64,000 nt of DNA, taken from Piper betle. Its lineage: Eukaryota > Streptophyta > Magnoliopsida > Piperales > Piperaceae. The notes under the pieces were generated by a model. It was not told the DNA's origin. It saw nothing but the letters and a program-made list of their open reading frames with translations, and searched no databases. The stretch is taken from NCBI GenBank assembly GCA_033002965.1, contig JAURVB010002039.1:1-64000 (forward strand). The letters are read 5' to 3'. Below, piece after piece: positions 37,004 through 56,478 of this stretch (positions are counted from its first letter, which is position 1; every line of letters starts with the position of its first letter). A program made the translations under genes and the position numbers.

Positions 37004-38990
37004 CGAATAAAATTTACCCTGATTTTCCCTCCCTTGATTCCAGTTTGAGCTGTATCCATCCAGGCAATTTAAGATGCTGAGAAAAATTTGCACCGTTATT
37101 ATTAATGCCTTTGAACAAAATGATATTGAATCACACCTATGGGCATCGTCCCAACAGTCAATTGCCATTTATTTTGGGTGGCGGGCACGCCCCTCCCTTT
37201 AAAGGGTTATTGAAATACTGTTGAACACTTCAAAACATTGTTCTCATTCACAACTTGATGACAGTGAAAAACCTACTTTTGTGTAATTTGCAGCCAAGTT
37301 ATAGATCATGATGCAAAATTTGTTAAAAACTAAATTTATGTCATTTGAAAACATAAGAGACATTTCTATTTTTTCCTTCGGTTCTCATGTGGATTTTTAG
37401 AATTACCATTGCTTAGCTCTCAATTCACATCTGACCGTTAAATGAAATGTGAATGAGTCATCATCCTCCCTTTAAAACAGGGGCGCTTCCTCTTCGTATT
37501 TCAAACAATTCTGTCTTCTTTATATTATTATATCTTTGGACTCAATAATTTAATTTGAGGAGCTGCTGAATTCAATCACTTGTTGCCTTTGTTCTTCAAT
37601 TTTTTGTTGAGATCTATCCCAATAGAAGTACTCAAATCGGATCATTAATGGTAAATTTTTATTTTTAATTGGAGCCGCTAATTTCTCCAAATCAATAGCC
37701 AAATTTTATATTGAAATGGGAAAGATGTTTTATGTTGTAGATGGTATCTTTCATGTCCTTCCCCCCCCCCCCCCCTCCCATCCTGTCTTGAAGAAGGGTT
37801 TTACTTCTAATTTAAATCATTGTGTGAACATTAAAAAATGATGGTTGTTTATAATTTCGGGTATAGCTGGTAAGTGATAATATTTGGGCTTTGGAAAAGG
37901 ACAGAGACTAAAAACTACACCCATTTATTAGCATGAAATATTCATGAGAAGAATAGAGGAAGGAGCCAATATCAAATCTGTCGGTATTTGGTTTTATTAA
38001 TATTTTTTTATTATTACACCATCTGCGAGGACTGGCCGCCTCCCATCTTTACAAACAAAATACTCCCTGCGCTTGCCCACTTTCTGATAGCAAGCAAGTT
38101 CAAATAAAATAGTCAATTTTTCTCTTCTTTTCCCAAGCTTGTTTTAAGAAGTAAGGCAGCATAACACGCTCTTTGGTGCCCAGTAATGACCATATCACGC
38201 ACTGATTGATACATGAAAAGGCTGCAATCTTTTAAGTAAAACACCTTAGGAAGCTGCTGATAAAAAAATTCTGAGTAATAGATGAAAATTTTAAGTCATG
38301 AGTTTGATCTGATTTCATCATTTAAGCTGCATGGTTTTGCAGTGTCTGTAGACATCAAAATTGGAACTCAAAAGATATTTCTGTACATCAAAAATCAAAT
38401 CATCCAATTCGTGATACTTCAAAAAATGGGTCTCATTCTGATTTCCCCAATTCACTGGAACTGCAATTATTTAATGTTGGTTTGTTTCAATGTCTGTAAC
38501 AAAAATTTCCTTATACCAACAATCAATCCAAGCAAAATGATGAAGAAAATAAGGCATCTCCAACATGAGCATGCAATATGATCAGCATGCAACATGGCCT
38601 TGTTCTAAATCCCTGTAAATTTCATTCATTCCAATAATGAGAAGTGAAGAGTCTGAAGGCGAAAAAGGCCCAAAAACGAGCAAGAGATTAAGAATTCAAA
38701 GACAACTCAAACGTGAATTTGATCTGATCTCTTTCTGCAACACAATATCAAAAGATGTCCCTGCACAACAGCATTCAAATCCAAGCCAAAGATGGAGGAT
38801 TCAAGGCTACAGGAACATGATGTTGATCAGATCTCTTCATGCAACATGGGTTTGCTAATACAATCTCAAAATGATTTTCTATATACAACAAACATTCACG
38901 TCTAAGAGCAATCCCATGGTGAAAAAGAGAAGAAAAAGAAGAAATAAAAAGATGTCATCTTTTTCACCTGGACTATATTAGCTTATATAT
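35377..38990. other. Long intergenic stretch with relics
   Basis: The PPR similarity is lost shortly after the MITE. 35766-36030 holds an exon-like frame (KFTIPEAIKINQRMMERQ, one stop) that I do not recognise. A 71-codon reverse frame at 36433-36648 is unrecognised. 36961-36997 is (TA)n and 37761-37775 is a run of 15 C. Around 38300-38900 a loose repeat of 'tttgatctgat(ct)tc...tgca' recurs three times. No supported gene is seen. Confidence 0.5.
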
Positions 38991-38993
38991 AAC

Positions 38994-39749
38994 TTATAGA
39001 TGATGCAGACCCAACCCATCACACCGGAGCTTCCCAAAATCGGCGAGCTTTCGCGACCGCGACCGATTCCAGGCTAACGACGCGGAGGCGCCGATGTGCG
39101 GTCGACCGAACGCCGGCGACTCGACGGCGGCGGGGCATGGCCTCACAAGCGGGCTCAGGCAAAAGGCGATGCTGGAGGTGCTCCGGCCGTACCCGCCCGC
39201 CCTCCTCCCGGCCGCCGGCTTCGCGAACCTCGCCGGCGACTCAGACCAGCAACCGCTCCCCGGTGACTCCCCTCCCTTCCCCGCGGGCGACTCCCTCCCC
39301 TTGCCCGCTGGCGACATCCCCCGGCAAACCGTGCTCCGGCGGGTTTCCGAGTACCCGCCGCCGCTCTCCGAGGCGTCCTCTTCCAACGAGAAGAGCCGCG
39401 ACTTCTTCTTTCCCCCTCCCCCGAAGCAAATTCGAGAACCAGCTCGCCGCGGCATCGGATCTAGATCGGAAAATCGACGCTAACGCCGAACGCCTGCCGT
39501 TCTCCCCCGCCGGCAGCCGAACAGCGGGCCGATCTGCGGGGTGCTGTAGAAGAGCCGGTGGCCGGTGTCGGAGGCGGCGCCGGCAGACCGGCGGTGGGCG
39601 TACGGGGACACCGACCCCGGGGCGTCGCCGGCGCAACCGCTCAAGGCGTCCGCCCGTTCTTGCGCCAGCGCTAGCACGGCCAGGCGCTGCCGGAGGCAGT
39701 CCGCGCACACGCCGGCGCCGGCCCAGTTTGGGTGGCGCTTGCACCTCAT
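38994..39749 (-). CDS. DUF740/UPF0503 (OCTOPUS-related) protein, frame interrupted twice
   Basis: On the reverse strand the N-terminus MRCKRHPNWAGAGVCADCLR, with the Cys/His pattern C-x2-H-x7-C-x2-C and RQRL, is the family signature. SVSPYAHRR and FYSTPQIGP follow, then IFRSRSDAAASWFSNLLRG in another frame, then KKKSRLFSLEE, CLSPLVRP and SRKLADFG back in the first frame. The family is plant-specific; OCTOPUS members act at the plasma membrane in phloem patterning, but this short member's role is unknown. The two frame changes fall at G-runs near 39499-39510 and 39409-39428 and compensate each other. This points to homopolymer length errors, or else a pseudogene. It is very GC-rich and intronless. 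Confidence 0.65.
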
Positions 39750-40121
39750 CGTCTCCGGTCGTTCCCCATTCGTACCGGCCGAAAAGCCGCCACCGGTGGA
39801 TCCCGAGCAGTAAAAATCGGATCTTTGTTGTGGGAGAAAGCCGGAGTTTCTATCAGAAACTGCCGGAGCCGCCGCTTGCGGGTTGGAGTCGGGCAGTGAA
39901 AATCAGATCTTTGTCTCCGGAGAGGGCCGGTATTCTAGTCAGAAACATACGAGACCGCCGCCAGTGGATTTAGAGTGGCAAATAATCAGAGCTTTTTCGC
40001 CGGAGACGGCCGGAGTTCTAATCGGACTTGACCGGAGACGACGACGACGAAGGAGAGTGAGAGAGTGAATGGCAGAGAGAAGAGTGAAGACTCTTCGCGA
40101 AGAAAATGAACGCCATGATGG

Positions 40122-40138
40122 AGGTTTATATAAATTCA
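40122..40138 (-). promoter_or_regulatory. TATA box of the DUF740-like gene
   Basis: On the reverse strand 'tttatataaacctcc' lies about 380 bp before the start codon. A pyrimidine-rich leader with 'cattcactctctcactctcc' follows, as is common in plant 5' UTRs. This supports transcription on the reverse strand. Confidence 0.55.
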
Positions 40139-40289
40139 TGCAAATTCGGGGCTAACTAAATTAATTATGATGATTACATAAGGATGTTAATTTTTTATTA
40201 TTTTAATCAGTAAAAATGTGAAACTTTGGTCTGTTTTTAAGAAGCCAGGGGAAATAAAAAAATCGCGGCCTTAAACTTGCGGTAAGAAG

Positions 40290-40560
40290 GGATGGGTACC
40301 GAGCCGAGCATGAGTTCGAATTTAACTCGGAATTCACCCCAAGTTTTGGAGGTAATATCAACTATTTAAATTATCTTATTATATTATTATAATATTAAAT
40401 ATAAATAAATATAATTAATTATAATTAAATTTATTAGTATGTCTATATATAATATAAAAATTATATTATTATATTATTTTATTGAATGAGTTACGAGTCA
40501 ATTTCAAATTGAGTTCGAATTAAACTAAGTAGAGTCAAGTCGAATATTACCTCTTAAACA
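40290..40560. mobile_element. Decayed copy of the GAGTC-rich hAT MITE
   Basis: 'taccgagccgagcatgagttcga' starts it, and 'attattatattattttattgaatgag...gagtcaagtcgaa' follows the same order as 35140-35220 of the intact MITE. The terminal repeats are no longer recognisable, so the limits are approximate. Confidence 0.5.
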
Positions 40561-42642
40561 ATTGAATTATTATAATCAATTTTAAATGGTCTTATTCAAA
40601 TCGAATTTAATAATTTATAAATCACTATTTTCATCTATATATTTTAATATTGATAAATATATAATGGATAAATAAATAATTCATATGTGTAAAAAATTTT
40701 AAACTAATCAATTTATAGTCTCTACACGTTACGTGTATTTCGGCATCATCTATTATATTTAGGACTTTAATATTTCTTAAACCTCTATAAAGATTTTTTC
40801 AGGGTGAAATTTAATTTGGCCAAAAAAACACATAAATATTATTTTCTATTCAAAATTAGCCTCCAATAAACTAGTTTTCATACAAATAGATACTATTGTA
40901 AGATGTGAATCGATCATAAAAACAACTTGAACCGGTCTGATTTAACTTTTTAAAGAATTTTGATTAAATTATTAATTCTAAGTTTAAAAATAAGATTATA
41001 GCCCCGATTTGGAACTAAATATTTATGTGGTTTATAGTAGGATAAAATGGAATGAAAGGATCCATAACTCTGACCTCAATTTGTAGGGAAAACTAAGGCG
41101 ATGATGATAGACTTATTATACTAATATCATTTTTATATTTATTTGCTGAAAACCTAATATGTCTCTGTTTATACGTTTCTTGATTTAATGTTCATTTGGT
41201 AAAGATTTAATATTTACCATTTTCAAATTTTATTTATTTGTTAAAAAAGATTAATTGCTGCTTAGTGTTATTTAGACATTCCAAGTTTATCCTAAACATT
41301 AATCCATACAATGTTTATACGTCTCAATTTTAGTTTTATTCACTACATTTCTAATATTTATCCGTCTAAAACCATCCATACATGAAATGCTTATCTCAGA
41401 CATTAATCTAAATGTTCGATAGCTTAATGATACTTAGTGTTAAAACTGATAATCTTAATAATTTTTTGGTAGTTACGAGAAGGTGGAGATAAATCTAGTA
41501 AAAATAACTAACTCAAATTATTACATTTATTAATAATTTACTAATTAGAAGTCATCAGCCTGTTTGACAGGTGAAAGCCGTGGAAGGCTCTTCGTCCAAT
41601 GTAAGGATCATATGTAAGCAACAACGTAATTTTGATAATTTAGGTGAACAAGCATGGACATTGGTAGTACTAAATATTGCATGAAGATTATTTGGTGCTT
41701 ATTATCATCAAATTTTAACTTGTGACAAACTATGACCGAAACTCGAGCTAAATAAAATTCAATTCAACTTGCTCCATGAGTGTTCATAAGAGTAGATTGT
41801 TAATTATCAAATATATGTATGATACATACGTAATAACAACTTCTATTTTTATAACATATGTTTTTTGGCTGCCATGGTTTTTAAATAGCAAGAGTCATGA
41901 ATGATGGGAGACAGACAGTTGACATACCTTCTGAATTATGGGCCTAATTGGATACTTAGAGTATGATGATCGGAACAATGAACTTTGTCAATGATTTATT
42001 TAGTTTGGCCTTCATATTTTTACAATATTAATAGAATGAAAAATAACAATGATGTTGACTTAGTCGGTTACCGTCCCATCAATTATCATTACCTAATTTG
42101 TGGTATATATGTGTGTTGATGTTCCTTAAATGTCTACTTAGAATATATGTGTCGAGTGAAGTCATTTTGCAAGCTTACTAATTTAGAAGGGTTTTTTTCA
42201 CCTACTTGTGTGTCTGCTTTTGTAGTCACAACTTGATTAACGGTGATAGGCCAATCTTATTAATTGATAATCCTTAATCTTATCTTGAAACTCTTGAGTT
42301 GTCTAGAATCGATTACCATGAAGGGGGCACGGGTACATTGACTCAGATAAAAATGGCACAACCAACTATTTAAAATCAAACTAGAAGTCAAAATATAAAA
42401 GATTGTTGAGCTTGAAAGTATGAAATTATATTAATTATAGGTAGTTGCACATCACATGTCATGTTTAATAACGAGGAAAAGGGGCATACAATATCAAAGC
42501 TAAAAAAGTAAGACGAGCTTATTCGCATATTAGAGTTCTAAAAAAGTATATGTATTTTACTAATATTAAAAAATATATAATTCCTCTATTCAATGTGGTC
42601 GTATTTATTAACACTTGAGAAGTTTAATTCAAATAGGAATAG
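40561..42642. other. AT-rich intergenic sequence
   Basis: I see no gene, no element ends and no strong repeat. All reading frames are short and unsupported. Confidence 0.5.
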
Positions 42643-44598
42643 TGTAATACCCACGACCTACGGTTTTATAATCACTAGTCAGTCAATTCAATTGTTTGTC
42701 CATGTCATTTCAGTTTTCAGAACATGTGCATGGGGGCCAAGCCGATTGTCTAAACATGTTAAGAGGTGTTTGTATACCTAAGTATATGATAATAATATCA
42801 GAAATGCTTTAAAACTTGTGATTTAAGTCAGAGTTTTATATTAGTGAACCAATCAGTTCAACTTGTGGTTTGAATTGAGTTAGTTTCATGCCCGCATGTT
42901 GAGTTAGGCCAACTATGGTTATGAGCATTGAGGGTTAAGTGTATCTGAGTATATAATAATAATATAAGAAAACTAATGAGAAATAAGTTATTAGAGTATA
43001 TGATAGTATGTAATTTTTTTTAAATATTTGATCATAGAATTATTTTTAAGCCGAATAACACATTAGGGTGCGTTATATAATAGTTTGGATGAGTTATTAG
43101 TTATAGAACGTGTCATTTTGATATCATGGAGTGTCTTATATTTTATAGGGGATTTCTATATTTTTTGGAATTTATTAGGAGTTAGTTATTATTGTTGACT
43201 TAAGTTGGAATTGAGTCAACTTTTAATTACGAAATTACCACTAAAACCCTCCCTCACGATGCTTCCCCTCCCTCACCTGTCATTGCACCCTCCTTGCCGC
43301 CAATGTTGCCTTCGGCTATCACACCGTCGCCGATTGACGCCACCACCTACGCAAAAGCTCCGCCTAGCTGCCCCCAAGCCTTCCCGATCATCACCTGATC
43401 TCCACAACACCCCAACGTAGCGCCTTGACGCCGCACCTTTGCGCCACACATCCCGACGCTGTTTTGCCGCTGGTCGATCTGCTTCATCTTTGCCCTCTCC
43501 CTTTGACCCCAAACCATTCCCCCTCACCGAACGTTGCCATTGAGGCCAGCTGAGGCTTGATTGGACAAGTCAACCGACCCTGGCCACCATCAGCCACCAT
43601 TGCCACCATCGTCACCTTCACTACTATTGTGGTTGCATTGAGCTCATTGAGCAAGTGCTGACCTATAGCCCCAATCACCTCGCTGGAAAAGTTATCGTAA
43701 AACTACGGAAAACTATCAAAAAATCAATGAAAAATTAGATGTGCTGGAATTCACTAAAAATCACTGGATTTTTACCTAACTCATCCAGCTAAACCCGATT
43801 GAACTTTGGATGCCACTAGGTGCCAAATTCGAGTTCCAAACCGCTTGACAAACCTTAGTCGTCGCCGATTGTGGACGACACAAAGTATAATTATGTGAAA
43901 TTGATAATTATTAGCACTAACATGCTAGGATTTAATTGATTAACATAGTAAATTATTTTGATTGTAAATAAAATGAATTTGTATGATTTGAATTGTAAAT
44001 GAATGTTAACAAACTAATTAGGTCAATTAAGTATGAATTGTTAATTAAGTGCAATATAACTTAGAAAGTCCTGATGTGGATTGATGTAAGTGATAATAAG
44101 ATTGAGTATGTTAGTTAGGATATGTGAATGTATTATAGCGAGCATTAGTTTTTAGCTTTGATGTGTATGTATATAGTAGAAACTCGCCACTTAGGCAAGT
44201 GGACACAATTGGAGCTTCTATTAGATTTATTTAAGACTCACTTCTAATTTGAATTTCTCACTTTATTGTAATTTGTTTTAACAGGTAAGCAGCAAATTTT
44301 AGTCCGTTTGAACTTCTCATTTAGTTCATTTTATTTTAGAATTTTATATGATTCTATATTAATTACTTATTTTGGGTGTGATTATTTATCATGCCATCCA
44401 AGTTGCATCCAACTAGCGTGTGTATCTCATTCATGCATTGGTTGTGCATCGTAGTATTCTTTGTCTTGAGACACCAAAAGGGTCTAAATCTCTTTTACTT
44501 AGGTTTAAGTCAACTAATTTAATCAAAGTAAAAGTTAATTCAATTTATCGTAACAATTCTAGTTCGATTTAAGTATAAACTAGATTTTGGGTGTTACA
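42643..44598 (+). mobile_element. Old, internally deleted LTR-family copy J
   Basis: A first 5'-end fragment (TGTAATACCCACGACC at 42643) runs to about 42807. A second 5' end (TTTAAAACTTGTGATTTAAG) then starts at 42808 and runs through the GC-rich zone (43240-43870) to 'gattttgggtgttaca' at 44598. The second copy lacks the promoter block: it jumps from 'aacaggtaagcagc' near 44282 to the 3' third. The flanks do not show a convincing target duplication. This is the most diverged copy in the window. Confidence 0.65.
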
Positions 44599-46130
44599 AA
44601 TAGATATTATACATGACTTTAAAATTAAATTGAATGATAAATTATAAATAAAAATGTTTATGATGTTATTATTTCTAACTGACCAAAGAAAATACAAAAT
44701 TATCATAATGTTATTTTTAAATAAAAAAATATTTATTTAATTTGATAGTATAATTATAAATATATTAAAATATATTAATATTTTCATAAATTTTAATTTA
44801 GGTAGAATTATAGTCTAATATTTTCATAATAAAAATAATAATTTTTATAATTTAAAATTAAATAAATAAGTATTAAGGGCACATAAACAGGGTCAAAATC
44901 AGTTACAACCTAGAAAGGCTAGGCTAAAATGTTATAAAAGTAAAAAAATCCACAACATTTTAACGTAAGCGGTAAATTATAATTTAAAATTTTCCTAATA
45001 AAAATAATAATTATCATAATTTAAAAATAAATAAATAAATAGTAAGACATCCATAACATCATTATAAGGTCAGAATTGAAAAAGGTGGAACATGACAATC
45101 GATAGGAGCGGAAAAAATCGTGCACTGTCAAAGGGCTCATTGATTAAATTTTATATTGCCTATAAGGGTTCATCCTTATACCCGTATGCTACCCGCTTTG
45201 ACTTATAGTAGCCGGACATGCACTTGGTCTCGGCGTCTCCACGATGCTGTCCGGTAAACCGGGTAAAACGTAGCAGCGGTTGACTAAGTGACTGGCTCTC
45301 CTCCGAGTATGGACCAGCACACGCCCCCACTTGTGTCTCGGTGGGTCCACTTCAATTATTTCACGCAAATGGATGAACATCCACCTCCGTACTCCCTTGC
45401 GTACGCCCCCATATGGGCCATAGCCATAGGCTATACCAAATGCTAACCAATGTCTTTCAAAAAAACAAAACCTAAACAATTAAAATAAAATTGGCAGTTA
45501 TTAATATGCATTTGCCGGCTATGTAAGGATGCTTGAAAATGCTAATAAATAATAATAACACAGTCACGAATGATGAAGTAATTTAAGTGCATGGAAAAAA
45601 ATTGTATGCATTAAATGTATATAAATTAAAAAATATAAAATTCAATGCATTTTAACCTTATTCTAAATTATATTTCATAAAATATTTTTATAAATTATTA
45701 AATTTATTTTTGTTTAATAAGTCACGAAGGATATTTAAATGTAAAAAAATATAGATATAAAAATCACTAAAATAGATAATAATATTGCCTGTAAAAGATG
45801 TCGAATATATATTTAACATGTAAGAATAAAATAAAATAAAGCTATATTTATTTTATTATTTTAATGATATATTATTGAAACTCAAGCTTGGTAGTAAAAT
45901 AAATCATTTGCTAAAATTTGTTTAAATTAATATCCGGATGGAACGTCTTTTGGGGGCTAGTAAATTAAATAGGCTATCAGCGAATCTTTAAAGAGGCAGT
46001 GGCGTACCCAGAAAAGAATCCAACCAATTATCTTATGGTTCCGTTTTTCGAACTTATCTTAACTGCCGCTTCCACTCTCCAAATCCGGGAATATCGGAGG
46101 ATGCGAAAATCGTAAAACCCAAAAAAAGAA
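44599..46130. other. Intergenic region and NAD-ME promoter
   Basis: It is AT-rich except at 45180-45480, a GC-balanced island whose 96-codon reverse frame I do not recognise. 'gcagtggcgtacccag' at about 45999 resembles the end of CAGTGGCG-type hAT elements. The last ~120 bp should be the 5' UTR of the malic enzyme gene. Confidence 0.45.
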
Positions 46131-52492
<6,362 letters not shown>

Positions 52493-53871
52493 ATTACATT
52501 CAAAAAATGATGTATAAACAAGCTTTTCCAGGTAGGGAAATCTGCTCTAGGCGCTAATATTATTATGAAGTTTATCCATCATATCTTTGTGCGTTCTCAT
52601 TTCGAGTAACTTATTTTAAGTGGAGTCATTAGCGTATATTTTCCTCGTTAATCATGGCTGCTCATCATGATATTTGTATTCTTCCCAGACCATGATTTTC
52701 TGTACTGACTATTATTGTTGTAAACTGCAAGAGCATGAGACCTGCATCATGCCAAATAGCAATTTTTTGAAAGGCTGTCGGAAAAGCATTTCCCATGAAA
52801 TAAAAATTGAAAAGATAGGCAAGAAAAAGCTTTTATCACTGTGTTGTGACGCTCCAATAGGCTGCTATTTTTTTGCACCAGAACAATTTGGGTGAGCCAG
52901 ATAAGGAGGAAATATACAAATTTTGGGTCCTCTCAAACTGCTTAACCTTGATTTGTGAATTTAGATAATGTTTGATCTTTGTCAGTAATGGCTAGACGAG
53001 TAGATCTTCCCTGTTATGTTTGGGTTCAGACTTGTAGATTTGGATCGTGACAATGAGCCGGGCAATTGCTTTGAGATCGGGCATCACTGTTTACTTCATT
53101 GCAATGCGTCTCATATTCTTATCCGGTGGAAACGATAAACCCAATACATCACATGGAATTCCAATCATACGCGAGTACAGTTTGTCAAAAAAACATTTTG
53201 AATACACCGTCAACGGTCAACTGTCCACATCCCACAAAATGAAAAATGACATTGAAAGGTATTATTACAATGGAAATTCACTAATAAGGAAAAGATAATT
53301 ACCATTTATAAGGGAAGGGTAATCAGATCATATTTGACAACTTTATCCTTCATTTTACTTGCATCTACTTGAATGCACCTTTGTGACAACTAAAATGCAT
53401 CACTGTGTCAGAAAATGACTATGATAATTATAAGTACCATCAAAATATTGCAGAATACATTGGTGGTGAAAAAAACAAAATCAAATTTTCTATAATTGTC
53501 TTCTTTAATCATAAATAGCGTATGTTCTCCTCGTGTTGTAAATTTGTGGTGTAACATTTTTTATCATAAAATTTTGGATATATATTATGAAAAACTAAAA
53601 AATGAGCTTTTTGAAAAACCATTTAACTGTTTTTATTAGATTCGATTAGGCTGAACTAGGAGGAGCAGAGCTTTTTTAAAAAAAGACGCTTCAGTTTGAT
53701 CCACTTTTTAATCTTAAGGAGGTGTTCTTAATCAACTACTAATCACGAGCAGGGTGAACTAAGATGACAAAACGGGGGGTATGTTCGACAATTCCCATAA
53801 TCATCATCCACGTAGAGAGCGGCGAAAGTCCCAACCAAACCAGGGAACATAGTTGAGGAACATAATTTCAG
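52493..53871. other. 3' UTR of NAD-ME and intergenic sequence
   Basis: The first few hundred bases are the likely 3' UTR. No supported exon is found between there and the DRP1 fragment. The frames at 52674-52895 and 53047-53298 show no recognisable domain. Confidence 0.5.
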
Positions 53872-54558
53872 GAGCTTAGACGATTTCCATCTCTGCAAGT
53901 TGAGTTAGCAGCTGCTGCAAATGAAGCACTGGAGAGATTTCGTGAAGATGGGAAAAAAACAACACTGAGACTAGTGGAGATGGAGTCATCATACCTCACT
54001 GTGGATTTCTTTAGAAAGCTCCCACAGGAGGTAGAGAAACCAGGGAACCCAAACCAGCCTTCACCTAATAATCCCGATCGTTATTCAGAGAGCCACTTTT
54101 AGCTATGCATCACACACCTCATGTGGATCTAGCTTTCAACAGCGTAGAACACGTTATGAGAGATGTTGAAGGGGGCTGGTTGCTCCGTTACTTGCATGCT
54201 AATGGGGCAAGTATATCGGGATGGTTTCGGAAATACTGAGAAACACCATACCAAAGGCTGTTGTTCATTGTCAAGTTCGAGAGGCTAAACGGAATCTACT
54301 CAACTTCTTCTATACACAAGTGGGAAAAAAGGATGTTTGTATCCATCCCTTTCTGAGGATTTTGTTTTTATTATTCTTATGTTTCTTTGGGGATGGTCTC
54401 ATTGTTGTCTTTGAACACTGTTATTACCGCCCGAGCAGCTTGCTCAACTTCTTGACGAGGATCCTGCATTGATGGAACGCAGACAAAAGTGCGCCAGAAG
54501 GTTGGAGTTGTATAAATCTGCTCGAGACGAAATTGACGCTGTTGCTTGGGCTAGATAA
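53872..54558 (+). pseudogene. DRP1: DRP1-type dynamin-related protein, 3' fragment
   Basis: After a splice-acceptor-like 'atttcag', the frame reads ELRRFPSLQVELAAAANEAL, then YLTVDFFRKLPQEVEKPGNP, the end of the stalk of plant DRP1 (phragmoplastin). A stop falls at about 54100. After about 100 bp of unrelated sequence the GTPase effector domain resumes with IPKAVVHCQVREAKRNLL. Past a probable intron it ends LAQLLDEDPALMERR...EIDAVAWAR and a stop at 54556-54558. The GTPase head is absent. Introns seem to be kept, so this is a segmental fragment rather than a retrocopy. DRP1 proteins work in cell-plate formation and endocytosis; this fragment cannot. Confidence 0.85.
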
Positions 54559-55600
54559 AAGTTGGTAGTTGACTTTGACAACCAATTCTTCTTCAGGCCA
54601 TACATATCGATTAGAGAAAGCCAGTTCTTTTGGGTCCGTTTTGGTCCATGCTGCCATTATTTGATGTATTTTGCTTATGTGATATTCTAGGGTAATCGTC
54701 TGTCGCTTAGATTCATTTCACGTGTGTGCTACATGTTGATTTTATTAATGTTAATGTAGAGTGTATTTGATTTGTGTCTGTCATATGAGAAATTTTATTG
54801 GCTATTATCGGTTTGAATTCCGTTTGATGACACGCTCGAAATAAAGGTTTTCTAACTCGGCAGTATCAAAAAAATTTCGTCACTATGTTTATAGACTAAA
54901 ACCTTATGAATGATTCTACCAATTTTTGGATAGAGCTCATGTTTTATAATCTGAAAAATTTATGGTAAGTGGCGTCTCATATATAATAATATGAAATATA
55001 CCTCGAATTTGAATTTTTTTTTAACGGATCCCGTGTAATATAGTTCGTATGAATGGGAATTGGGAAGTATTTAAATAATTAAGTGGTTGATAAATTATAT
55101 TTTTTAAGATATTAATGACTTTTTGTTTATTTTTGAAAATATATTAATTTAAAAATATTTTAAAATTAATGTTATTACAATTGTTTTGATAATTAAGACG
55201 AAAGAATTAAAAAATTAAATTTATTTAAAATTGTATAAATAACCTAAGTATTTATTTTATATTTATTTATAAAAAGTTCGAGGAAGAGGGATTTTATATA
55301 TGCATAGATACAATGGTGGTAGGAAATAAAACACAATAATTTTTATTTTTTGTTTTTAAAAAGAGTGTGAATTTTCAAGAGCACGTGCCTCGTTGGGCAC
55401 GATCAACGGGGCGTAGACGCTAGGCACATCCAAAAAATTCCAATCCACGTCCGACCACCACCACGGCCGGCGGCGAGGAGGAATAGGAGCGCTGGTGCAG
55501 GTGAGATTCCGAGACGTTGCGTTCTCCATAGAGTAATCCTCTCGTAGCAATCTCAGCCCAGAATCTTTGGGGTTGGTATTCCTTTCGTCCGGCGGCGGAG
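54559..55600. other. Intergenic region with the PIG-P leader
   Basis: 54560-55360 is AT-rich without features. From about 55370 the GC content rises. 'tggtgcag|gtgag' at about 55496 is a possible leader donor, followed by 'gtagcaatctcagcccagaa'. The same arrangement recurs at 57890-58110, upstream of the SUA-like gene. Confidence 0.5.
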
Positions 55601-56478
55601 ATGGGGGAGCGGACGGCGAGTAGCCCGAGTAGGACGGTGAGCCTTTCGAAGGAGAAGGCGACGGTGTCGCTGGTGGACGAGAAGGTGGAAGAGCATGGGT
55701 TGAAGCCGTCGGAGGTGTATGGCTTCGTCGGCTCCATCACCACCATCGTCGCCACCGGTACTACGCCCAATCTCTCGCATCATCATACAATGTTTTGTTT
55801 CAAATGAGATTTTTTTTTTAATGGGTGTGTATGCAAAAATTAGGAATTTTTCTGGTTTGGGCCTACACTCCAGAACCATGGCTTCATTACCTGGGTATAA
55901 CCTACTACCCCAGCAAGTATGAACTCTCTTTCTATATCCTCTTCTTACCATTTCATTTCACACATGCTAACTGTTTCCTTTTTTAATCAATAATGCGTTC
56001 ATAGCCATACAGATGAAATCATTGTAAAATCTATACTTTGGAATTATGATAAAACAATCAATGTTGTGCATGATATCATCTTGATTGCTGCTGATCTTTA
56101 TGTCTCTGAGCACTGACCATGTACTGGGCTGTGCAGGTACTGGGCATTGGGAGTACCTACCTTTGTTATAGTTTCGGTGGTTCTGGCATTGAGCTTCTAC
56201 GTTGGGTTGAACTTCATGGCAACCCCTCCACCAACTTCGTTCAATACCATCTTCGGTGACCTCGCTCTCCTATTTGCCATTTAAAACTTTGTATCAGAAT
56301 TTGGAATTCTTATGCCGCATGTGTTTCACTGGCAGATGAATACAGTAGGGAGCCATCATCAAGCGTGAGCAACTTTTCAGATGATGATGGAGAACAGCCT
56401 ATCGAGCCCATTTCAGACATACCCATCACTCATATCAACAAGCTTATGTTTGGGACGCGTTCAAACTCCAAAGAGTAG
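55601..56478 (+). CDS. PIGP: PIG-P, GPI-GlcNAc transferase subunit P
   Basis: PIG-P is a small membrane subunit of the ER complex that adds GlcNAc to phosphatidylinositol, the first step of GPI-anchor synthesis. The exons 55601-55757, 55844-55916, 56137-56255 and 56336-56478 are GT-AG and in phase (492 nt, 163 aa). Residues about 39-60 (VYGFVGSITTIVATGIFLVW) and 78-104 are two membrane helices. Between them lies the family signature, AYTPEPWLHYLGITYYPSK followed by YWALGVPTF. The acidic C-terminal tail ends LMFGTRSNSKE. The length and two-helix plan fit the plant family, and no damage is seen. It lies 3 kb before the SUA-like gene on the same strand. Confidence 0.95.

Noticed and set aside
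39137..39973. 278-codon forward frame opposite the DUF740-like gene
   Set aside because: It is antisense to recognisable family motifs and is explained by very high GC content.
45189..45479. 96-codon reverse frame in a GC-balanced island
   Set aside because: No recognisable domain, no promoter or splice support; may be chance.
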